DNA from: Ophiodon elongatus
Taxonomy: Eukaryota; Chordata; Actinopteri; Perciformes; Hexagrammidae
Reading direction: 5' to 3'
NCBI GenBank assembly: GCA_016806645.1
Contig: JACSYO010000415.1
Coordinates: 4,521,001 to 4,585,000, forward strand
Length of the DNA: 64,000 nucleotides
The position numbers and the translations under genes were made by a program. Below, in pieces: positions 53,890 to 64,000 of the stretch (the stretch's first letter is position 1; every line of letters starts with the position of its first letter). The notes under the pieces are model-generated. The model was not told where the DNA came from. It searched no databases and was given only the letters and a program-made list of their open reading frames with translations.

Positions 53890-56110
53890 ACCGGATGTGT
53901 GGCCCCAGTGCTCAATATGGAATTATGCAATGTTTACAGCCCAGGATAATCAGAGGGCTGCCGTTTGCTAATACAGTGTCACCGAGGTCGCGAGTCTCAT
54001 GTCTGAATTTTTTCAGACTTTAATATTTTGAGGGGTTAAGCAAGACTAAAGCTGTGTCCCTCTTCCATACTCAAAACAGTCAACATTCAGAGATTGCTTG
54101 ATTTTAGATTTTTGAGTGTACTGTTGGTGTACCAAGCGTCGAGGATCATCTCAACACGCACGCTGGCCTAAAAAATATGCATAATCATTGGAAAAGGAGC
54201 CGCTGTAAAACAGTGACTACATTTTTCTGAGCATCTCAACCCTGAAATGATCCATTTGGTCTAGTAACATTCAGGAAGTCTAGAAGAGCCATTCCATATA
54301 ATTGTTTTATCCCGTTAATGTGTGTAGGGAGCCAACGGGAAGTTGGCCAGCTCGGCCAGCAGAAAGTTCGCAACTTTAATAGGTATTATCTTTGAACGAG
54401 TTATCCGGTTCTCTTTCATATATCCATGTGATTTACACTTTGCTCAATGCAATGCAAAAAGGACATTTATTTGTATCCAAAAAAGACAGAATTTTAGCAG
54501 AGATTTTAGCTTCTGGAGTAGAAGGCACTGCCACCAGATCCAATATTTACTTGAAAGGTCATTTGAACTTGGAATATAAAATGGAAGCCCTGGTGTGTAG
54601 TATTGCATTCTGTAAAGGTTGTGATGCTCATTACAAACCAGAAAACCAAGTCATGTGAGGAAAATAATAATTTGGCTTGAAAGTGGTATCAGAGGAAAAG
54701 TCATATTGTTACGTTTAGTGTTATTTCAGTGGCCATTTTAGCAGACTCAGCTCTACGTGCTTCAACTTTGATCCGCAGCTATATGTATATGTAAAGTTGA
54801 GATATTGTTACCTGAATTCTGACATTAGCCTGCTAACACATAGCATAGTATGCTGATACCACCAACCCCTGTATAATAATCATGTTTAGGTCATAAGCTC
54901 TGCGATCACTACTGTTTTGATGCTGCTCTGTAGATTCTGTCAGAAAGGTTTTTATTCATAAGCCCTAGAATTATATTATACTATACAGTTCATGCTCATG
55001 TGTTGACCCCTATATTTGCCATAATGTTTGAAGCAGTCACTTACCAACTCTTCTCCCTCTCCCCTCTATTGTTATAACAGAAATGGGACAACACAGAGAG
55101 GCTGTTGACCATTTTGACCTCTATTGACCATCTCCATTTATGAGTTTAAAGTGATTCTGTAAACATAAACTGTGTGCTCTTTCCCTGCCCTGTAAAGCCT
55201 CCCTCTCTCTCTCTATTACATTCTCTCTCTCTCTCACACACATACACACAAACGTACCTGCCTGACACAAACCATTTATTTCAATATATAAACAATCTAC
55301 CAAATGCTGCTCAGGTTTTCCAGTAGTATTCATGATTTTCCTTCTATGACAAATGGAGCATTTGTAGGACAAGAAATAAGCAGATTGCAGGAAAACAAGT
55401 CAGATTTCTAGCGTTGCTCCAAATCTCTACCGTTGATAGGCCCAGGTGCAGAACATGATTGGTTTTCTAATGGGTAAGGTGGCCTGAGACACATCGAGTA
55501 TATGGGACCACCTGGGCATGTTTGACTGCAGTGTGTGTATGTGTGTATGTGTGTGAGAGTGTGTAGCTGCGTTTGCCCTTGGTTGAGCTCATTAGGCTGT
55601 TACGTGGACGGTATGTGCTCATTACCAGGTTCCGATTCACAAGAGCCGCCATAGTATATTCTACATAAGGTCACTGAGGAAGGTAACAGAATATGCAGCA
55701 CATGATTTATCCTTTTGTTCTATGAGTGGTTGAAATATTGAGATCAAAGAACATTAACTGCACAAGTTGAACTATGCTGCCTCTTAAGGCTCTGAACATA
55801 AGAGTTTCTTTATTCTTATATTCATATAATGGCCACGACATTTAGGCTGTATAGAGAGCTGAAGTAAAACCAGAACTTATAAGTCCTGCTCTGGAGATGA
55901 GAAAACTGGATTCAAGATCACATTGACATTTGTAACCACATTAAAAAATCTTGCCCTATGTAACCTAACATAAACACACTTAGCAGTATGTTGTGCAGCA
56001 CTCCATTTGTGTAGACAGGGTGATCATTTAATTTAAAAAAAAAAGACTGGTTTTCAGGTGACTTAAATTAAAAACATCTCTCTGTCCCACATGCTGAAGC
56101 CTGTTGTGGG
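53890..56110. other. Noncoding segment, no gene seen
   Basis: AT-rich, with CT/CA simple sequence at 55200-55250. I do not recognise any coding exon or transposon. Confidence 0.45.
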
Positions 56111-56111
56111 T

Positions 56112-56397
56112 TGAAGGAATAGTTCAACAATTTGGGAAATACACCTGCGGAAAGTTGAATGATCGATACTGTATGCTTATTATGGAGCGAGAACCTCGAG
56201 GTGGTTATTGTTAGCTTAGCATAAAGACTGGAAGCTGGGGGAAATGGCTAGCTAGGCTCTGTACAAACGTTCAACATACGCACCTTTGAAGCTCAGTAGT
56301 TAAGACGTTGTCTCTTGTTTGTGTATCTTATGTCCATACACCAACTGAATTGTATAAATAAGTAATTTCCCAAAACATCAAACTATTCCTTTAAAGG
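56112..56397. mobile_element. MITE with 30-bp terminal inverted repeats
   Basis: The left end (ttgaaggaatagttcaaca...gggaaat) and the right end (atttccc...aactattcctttaa) are inverted repeats of about 30 bases with a few mismatches. Internal blocks ttagcttagcataaagac, tggaagctgggggaaatgg and ctagctaggctctgt match, from memory, one of the commonest percomorph non-autonomous elements. At 286 bp it is close to full length. Confidence 0.8.
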
Positions 56398-56399
56398 TT

Positions 56400-59300
56400 A
56401 CGAGTTTGACAGACTGAGGGTAGTGGAGTGGCGAGCGAATGGACTTCTCCAGTCGAGACATGGCTGTAACAATCGCACACCAGCGATGGTACAAAAAGCA
56501 TAAAGAAACAAGAAGAAACAATTATAGTAATAAACGTATAGAACACACAAAATGAATTTGACTTCTTCAGAAAGACAGGAAGAAACGCTCAACAGGACAT
56601 TGAACCGATTTACAGAAGCCGGTGAAACAGTGTCACATCAGGTCTTCGACTCCCTATTGAACTCCTGTTTAGAAATCCAAGGTTAGTACACAGTAAGTCA
56701 GTCTCAATAGCTAATTGTACTTTATCCGAAGTGTTTCATGTCGGTGATTTAGAAAATGATTGCTCCATTAAGGGGATATTAAAGTTTAAATTGAAGTAGG
56801 TTTCTAAAGCTACTGCACTCTTCCGTGGTGGTTTCTACTTGCCTAAACCATGTCAGCTCCACACAGCCGCTGGGCCTTTGCCAAAATTTGGAATTTCTGG
56901 CTTTGGTATCTAAGGCAATTAATCCAACTTCAGGGTTTAAAACCTCCCACCAGACACCTTAAAGTGATGTCACAGATGCTAATCCCCTGTTCTCCTACAG
57001 TCAATGAGTCCCTCCAATCACTACCTTCTCTCGCTCTCCTCTTTCTCTCTCTCTGTGATTACAGCGGTAGCTGCTTGGCATGCTGTGGATGTGTCCTCTT
57101 TTGCAGACATGACTAATGCATGGAACACACAATATATCTGCCAGTCAAAGCAAGCTAGACGTGTGTGGGCGAGAGCGTTCTCACATTTACCTGTTGTGTA
57201 TGCTTGATGAAATATTTTAATTTGCTAAATATACATAATCCTGGATTATAACATACGATACACGATCACGTGCACAGACCTGACACACACACACACACAC
57301 ACACACATAGACACGCACACACACACATGGATTTTCTCATCTCCATGTTGATTGTTCTTCACCTGATATGTAGCGGTGCTGAGATTCCTGTGGTTTGTTG
57401 ATGTTTCATCATAGCGTTCCCTCTCAGTGAGCTGGCACTTCGCCACAGGGTTGGTCACGCTAATAAAGACCCTTTGAACTGAACCGAATTGACTTGAGAC
57501 ATGCGGAGAAAAGGGGAGGAGAAGAAAAAAGAGAAGGAGAAATGGAATTAGGAACAAAGACTGGACGAAAGAAAGAGATAATGAAAGGTTTTGTCCTCCA
57601 GGTGAAGACCTGCCATTTTCTTCTGCCATCCATGCTAACATTAATAATTAAAGGCAGGCTGGATGGGGTCCCTAGATAAGGGCAGATGACGTCCTTAGAT
57701 AATGCTTGTTTCAACCTTCATTTTGATTTTTAAGGTCGTACTCAAGGGGCATTTGACATTTTGACATCTGACATTTAAAAGGAGTAGTCAGTGGACTTCA
57801 CTTCGGCATTTTATTAGTATTTCTTTTTCTTTTGCACAGTACTTTGAAGCTAAAATGTGAAGAGAGAGAAATGTGACACAGGCCTGATTTAAACCCATTT
57901 CTGGCTCTCAAGTCAGTACTGGAGCATTGCCTGACTTCTTGTTGTGCCCTGCTCTCCAGTCATTCTGCACCTCTAACTGTTCCTCCAATGACAACGGGAG
58001 TCTTAAAATTTCTCCGCCCTGGTGTTGTATAATATTCACTGTCATCTGTTTCAGATCAAATTCTGAGAAAATGCTGGTGAAATTGATTCTTAGAGATCAA
58101 TGTTGAGTTTATTTGGAACCTGGTTCCAGATTAGCAAAAAGGCTATCATAAGAACCAGACTGTCAATCAAACAGTCAATTATGGCACAACAAACGAGTAG
58201 GATGAAACCTACGGGCGGTGTGCATTATTTACTGTACCGCTGATGAGACAATGTGACATCTTGTGTGTGGGCCTGTGGCAGCGTCAGGCCTGCAGAGGCT
58301 GTCTAGTCCGACTAATGAGGATGGAGAGAGAGGTCAGAGATGATAGCCAATCTAAATAAGGACCTTGATATGACTTTAACACTGTGTCATAGTGTGTCAC
58401 TATGTGTGTGTGTGTGTGTGCTTGGAAGTGATGTCCTCCCACCTTCCTGCTGTTATGTTATGACTAGCGTCCTTGCTCCGAGCCCACTGTCAACGGGAGG
58501 TGTCATCCACGCAGCGCAGCCATCAGCGCACTGCTGGCTACATTCTGAACACTGACAGAGATGGACACACCTTCACAAACGCACAAATATTTAAATGTGC
58601 ACAAACACACACACACAGTTGCGTGTGTAAAGTACTCCTCATTAGGCATTCTGCGAGCATAGACAAATACAGGACACGCGCATGCTCCCACGTGCGCGCA
58701 CATGCTTCCTGCTCTGTCAGTTCTCCCACTGGCCGTCGGTGAGTGTCCATGTTATGCAAACTTGTAACAAAACACTGTCAGAAACTGTGAGTGTGTGTCA
58801 GCTCACCTGACAGGAACTCAGGGCTGTCTTCCTCCCATCGCTATCCCATTTTCCTTCAGTCCAACCTCATTTAACCCGAGGCGGACTCTTAACCTCCGTA
58901 CTTAAATTCAACTGAAGTTGACATGTACTCACTTAACACGGTCTCTCTTGTTACAGCTGACCACTGGTGGATTTTTTATGGATTAAACCCTTGTCATTTA
59001 AAAAAAAAAAAAAAAAAAAACTGAATTATACAGCAGTTGCCAGGATACACTGGACATATAATTATTTACTTGAAACATTTTTTTTTTCTTTGGTTTTCAG
59101 GGTGTGTTACATTTTTCCCCAGCTCAGCAGGACTCTGAATGGAAGCGTGCCTGTCTAGCATGGCATGCAGAGAAGTATTTTGGCGAGCTATCTGTGCTTT
59201 AATACGGAGCTTAGCAGCCACAGCGGACTTGTTAAGAACCATTGTAGCTGAATGTTAACCAATACTGTGATGCCAACAGGCCTCATTGTAAGTGTAGCTG

Positions 59301-60863
59301 TCAGGAAGAACAGGAGCTAAGCCCCACACTGGGGCTGGATTCAAGTGCACACCAGATGCACGGTTGATAAAGAAGACGGTGCCTTGCAGAAGAACGCAAG
59401 TGACATTTCAACACTTGAACAATTCCCAGGGTTGTTTTTGAAAACATTTCCTGGGCGGAGAGGAGGGATTTGAGAATGTGCTGTTATTGCGCATATTTTG
59501 TGTTGATAATGGGTACGTTTGTGTGTGGGCCGTCACAAAACACACTGTACACAGCATCTCTTTGGTGTGCCAGTGTTTACAGTATGCTGGCAGAAATAAC
59601 GTCGGTGTATATTTCAGCTTCCCCCTAGAATGCATGTTTACTCCTCTGAATATTAATAATAAAGTCACAATTCTTTAAATCCAAATGCTACCTTCCTGAC
59701 TGCCCCAACAGCTTGTATATAGTTTGTCAGCTGTTGTTTTAGCCTGTAGGCTCTTGTGATGGGATTGTTTAAGACTTATTCGCTTCAATGACACTGAGAG
59801 GGACACCTCCCTTTATGTGTCCATATATGGAGCAGTGTAAAGGCACTCCACTTTGTCACATTTAGAGCCATCTCACCTAGGAACCTCCTTCTTTGAAGGC
59901 ATTTATTGCAGCATGACTGGCTTTGCTGTACAGTATATGAGTTGTGTAAGTTGTTTCCACAGCTGCAGCATTGTGATTGTTTCTGCAGCTCATGACACAG
60001 AAGCCACAATGAAAGAGACCCCCTTATTTTTGAAGCACTGCTTCTCATATAATGGCTTAATTCAGGCAGGAATGGAATTCGCTGTGCATATACGGATGTG
60101 AGACCCGCTGGTCAATCATAGCAACTCACATAGCAACAAGACCTGCGTAGGACAACTGAAATAGATGAGATGAATCAGTAGCAGTGCTTTACTGTTGGCA
60201 TGCTTTATCTCCTGGCCACGGCAACGCCTTTGTAATCAGTGTTTGTCAGTTTGTCCCCACATTCTGGGGTAGACAATATTGCCAAGAAAAACACTGTGGA
60301 CACAATAAACTAATTAGGAGTGGGAATAATTCAAAAGAAAAAATATGTTTTTACAACATAGATACACTGTTGCATTTATCTGAGAGCACTGCTTTCACTT
60401 CTAAAGCTAGAGAGGACACAAACAACAACAGAAGGAGAGCCACTTGCAGCGATGCCCTTGGTCAATCCGTATTTGTACATCCCTGATTGCACGCCATGCA
60501 TACAGCTGTTACAGCTGAGGGTGGTTGACCTGGCCACATGGTGTGGGAACGGTACCTGTCTGCGGTCTAACACACCGTAGCCTGAAGTGAAACCCTGAGG
60601 TTAGCCTTCATAGATTGATGAGCGTTCACACAGCTTGGTGGAGCCCTGGGTGGCGTGACCACAGTGGCACAAAAGCGAGCAGGCACACACATTCACGCAC
60701 AAACACAAATAGTCAGGTCCAATGCATTCACCACCTGCTCAGTCACCCTCACGCACCGTAGAAGCATCCCTCACCACCGCTTTCGAGATGGGGTCGGCAT
60801 GTCAACTTGCTCGCCATAAAAGAAAGGGAATTAGAGAAATGAGTGTGTCTACGTGTCTACGTG

Positions 60864-60895
<32 letters not shown>

Positions 60896-62195
60896 TGTGA
60901 GTGAGTGTAAGCATGCTGTAGGGCTTTGTTTGTATATTAGGCCCAAGTCCTGCATCACTCATTGTAGCACGACACATCAAAGAGACAGAAGCCGAGGCTG
61001 CTGCCCGCTGACCATACATGGTTCTTCCTGCATCATCTTTGGTTTAGCCCATTAGAGAAAGTAGGACAGAGCTCGGTCCCGATGACCATATTTGGCCGGG
61101 TGCTCTGTCCCCTGCAGCCATCTTGCCTGCCTCCACTGCATGCTGCCAGGGCACTGCTGTTCAGCTCCTTTCCTCTTGTCGTCTATCCCCATTTCTTCTG
61201 TGTTCTCCTCCTTCTTCTCTTCCTACACCTCCAGAACAGAGCACGTTTCATCCCCCTCTTGGTTTCTCTTTCTGCTCACTCTGCCCCTTATCACTCGTTT
61301 CCCCTGCTCCCCTCTCCTGCTCATCCTGTTACTGCGCTGTTTTGTCTTTTCTCCCCAAACCCACTTCCTCCGCTCATCCTCCTTCTCCCCGCTTCACCCC
61401 ACTTTACTGCTTCCTTTGTTCTTTCCCTTCTCATTACTTCCTGTGTTCCTCCCTTTCTGCCTTATCCTTCCCCAGCAGGAAGCTGTGTGCATCCAGGTTT
61501 ACTCCACTGGCTGTGTACAGGGAGCCGGGGTCTGCTGGCCCCTGGCCTATTCTGGCTCCATCCCTGTGTTCCTAATCAGCCCTGCTGCACAATGCACACG
61601 TGTTTGCAAATTCATTAACTTACGCACATCCTCACGCATGTGCACCAACACTTCTGTTGTACATGAGTCTGTGAGGGTGTAAAGCCTACATCTGCACACC
61701 CACAACCATGTGTTTGTTGATGTAGGCGCGCTCTTACACACACTCAGTATGTGTGTGCGTGTTAATACTCTCACACGCACACACATACTCTCTCTACCTC
61801 CTGGCAGTGGGTTTGATCGCCTGGAAAATGAATACTAAATGCAGGGCAAAATGGCTGGCAGGGATCACCTTGGCTGCGTGCAGCTCACCGCCTGCTCTAT
61901 GCAGGCATGAAACTGGAGCACCTCCATACCTATCCCCCCCCCTCAGATATTTTTGGACTCCACTGCTTGGTAAGCAGACACACAGTGATAACTGACATTT
62001 GTTAGTAATTTGTTATCTTAGTAGAGAGGAGAGAGGCTCCTCCTGTGTCCCGGCTGTAGCGTTCCCTCTGAGCCCTCGTGCAGCTTTCCCTCTGACCACC
62101 TCAGACTGGAAGGAAACACACACATACACAAACGGTTCACACTCACACACACCATCAGGGGCATACTGTAAAGGCTTGTATACAGCACACAAAAG
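56400..62195. other. Noncoding segment, no gene seen
   Basis: Contains CA tracts (57283-57328), a purine-rich block (57500-57580), an A run (58998-59020) and a pyrimidine-rich block (61100-61480). I tested several AG...GT bracketed blocks by eye and none reads like a conserved protein. Confidence 0.45.
57283..57328. repeat. (CA)n microsatellite
   Basis: CA repeats interrupted by TAGA and CG. Confidence 0.9.
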
Positions 62196-62198
62196 CAG

Positions 62199-62206
62199 GC
62201 ACACAA

Positions 62207-62238
<32 letters not shown>

Positions 62239-62258
62239 ACACACACACACACACACAT
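62199..62258. repeat. (CA)n microsatellite
   Basis: About 60 bases of CA with one TA interruption. Confidence 0.95.
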
Positions 62259-62348
62259 GCAGAAAGTATTTAATTTCCCCAATTGCTGCGAATCAAAAGA
62301 GGAGGACTAGACTGGGCCAGGAGGCTGAAGGAAGCTGTTTGGGATCCA

Positions 62349-62405
<57 letters not shown>
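62349..62405. repeat. (CA)n microsatellite
   Basis: About 57 bases of uninterrupted CA, less than 100 bases after the previous tract. Confidence 0.95.
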
Positions 62406-62407
<2 letters not shown>

Positions 62408-64000
62408 TCGTGCACCCCCCTCGTACGAGGGTTGAATGTTTTTCCTTGAGTCTTAAATGATTGCTCTCTGGGAGTATATCAGTCTTGATTGTAGTTGGAT
62501 TTTGAACACATAACTGCAGATAACGTTTTTTATCTGCAGTAACTTTTTTTTAATGGTACTAATTCAGATTTATTAGATTATGTGATAATATATTTTGTTA
62601 AAAAGCAATTCCTCCTAAAATTACACTATCTTTGAGCTCAAACACACAGTTCCAATCATACTGAATCATTTGATTCTGTGCTTTTCAATAAAGCCTCTTA
62701 CCAGTTTTAATACGTCTGAGTATGGGACGATGGGAGTGTATGAAGAATGTTATTGTGCTGACTTGTTATTACTGCAGTAGCAGGGTTTCACTGGTGTGAG
62801 GAATAGAAGCACTATTTTTGCACTTCTAGTTTTAACACGGTCACTGTCTTCTGGACTTGATGCCCAACTTGTGGAATATTTGAGGAGAGAGGCCTGCATG
62901 TGTGATTCAGCCACTCATCGTCGTATTACCATGATACTGTTTTACATAGTAGCATTAATGAAGTTGGGAGTTTGTTTGTTTCAACAAATATGAACAAGCA
63001 CAGAGAATTCCCACAGCTATTTATCTCTTGAACATTTTTATTTCAGGTAATAACGGGATCTGTCAGTATCCAACCCATCTTGTTAGCCCTCCGTTCAAAC
63101 CACAGAAGAAAAAGGTTAGAGTTCCCGCAGCACTAAAAATGAACAATATAGCCCCTTGCTGGCTCATTGTGTGTGTTTTGTGTCTGCATGAGTACGGCAG
63201 GAGAGTAGCGTGGCTGCTCGGCTGGAGTGTTTACTACACAGCCCTGTGTTTATATGTGATTATGAATCTTTTTATGTGTATGAGATGTGTTCGTAGCACG
63301 ACAAGAGTGTGTTGGTGTCCTTGTGTTGGTGTTTGTTGGCTTCTGTTATCAATCTAGGCCAGACGACAGAAGCTCTTTAGCAGAGAGTTACTTCAGTTCG
63401 GCATGAAGATGAAGTTTGGCGGCCCGCGTGTGCCAGCGTTACTTTGCCGACTGTATTCCTGCGTGCGTGTGTGTCAATGAGTGCGTGTGTGTGTATGTAG
63501 AGTATTTGTGCGTGTGGTCTTTGATGTCAGCTGGTGGCTGCTACTGTTTGCAGAGTGTTAGGTAATCACAAAACACAATCACTCTGATCTATTCCTGAAC
63601 CTCTGCCATCATATATAGCATTCTTCTCATCCACCCACAACCTCTCTCCATTTCTCATTCTCACATACACATTTTCTCTTTTTTTTCCCTCTATTTTCCA
63701 TCTCTCCTCTGCCACTCCTCATCTCTGTCCTCCATCTCCTACTCCCACACTCACTCTATCTCTGTGTTTTGTTATATATTACCGCTCTGTGTTGTTTGTC
63801 TCTGGTCTCTGGCAATTTTTCTTGTCATCTCTCTTTTTTCCCCTGTTCCTTCACCCGCTGCCCCCGAGCCCTACACTCCCCATCACTAACACTTCCCTCC
63901 TCCCCGGCCTTTCGGCCCCTCTCTCCCGTCTCCTCCCTCGAACATCCCTTCGTTACCCTTGCTGTCTTCCTTCTCTGCTCGCCTTTTGCCTTCCATCACA
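62406..64000. other. Noncoding segment, no confident gene
   Basis: AT-rich then pyrimidine-rich (63590 to the window end). A 68-base block at 63047-63114 has a strong acceptor (ttatttcag) and a moderate donor (AAG|GTTAGA) and is open in two frames. I cannot call it an exon on this evidence. Confidence 0.4.

Noticed and set aside
61082..61682. Three overlapping + strand frames of 150-196 codons
   Set aside because: All three frames are open because the block is a pyrimidine-rich tract poor in stop codons; the peptides are Ser/Pro/Leu/Phe runs with no domain.

Overview
The window is nuclear DNA from a vertebrate, most likely a percomorph (spiny-rayed) teleost. The evidence is a spliced C2H2 zinc-finger gene with vertebrate-type introns, very dense CA/GT and GA/CT microsatellites, and several interspersed repeats that I recognise as typical of percomorph genomes. 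There are no operons, ribosome binding sites, rRNA or CRISPR arrays, and I see no convincing tRNA gene.

One protein-coding gene is certain. It runs on the + strand from a CpG-rich, CCAAT-box promoter (about 3.70-3.89 kb) to a poly(A) signal at 22,779. I reconstructed ten coding exons. Every junction has AG/GT ends and the reading frame stays open throughout. The joined CDS is 2,967 nt, or 988 residues. It carries about 18 zinc fingers, three of which use Cys as the last ligand, followed by a finger-free tail of about 120 residues. The N-terminal half resembles the ZNF574/ZNF526 family. I could not fix the orthologue, so no symbol is given.

The introns hold old transposon copies (three diverged copies of one hAT-like MITE, a two-module element with GCCTCCG-type ends, and a locally repeated segment), a strong hairpin, and microsatellites, one of them starting about 17 bases after an exon donor.

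Downstream of 22.8 kb I find no recognisable coding exon. At about 31.1-37.3 kb a GA-rich segment and four splice-flanked blocks look like the 5' noncoding leader of a second + strand gene whose body would lie beyond the window; this is a weaker call. The remainder is intergenic or intronic DNA with a 30-bp minisatellite (25.0-25.4 kb), a SINE nested in an older repeat (30.0-30.65 kb), an L2-like LINE remnant (43.2-43.9 kb), a palindromic (TA)n tract (51.6-51.8 kb), a polypurine tract (52.1-52.3 kb), a terminal-inverted-repeat MITE (56.1-56.4 kb) and many dinucleotide repeats.

Repeat families were assigned from memory of their consensus sequences, without a database search. I found no clearly new biological system. 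The most useful leads are the intron-rich architecture and finger-free tail of the zinc-finger gene and the candidate spliced leader with short upstream ORFs.
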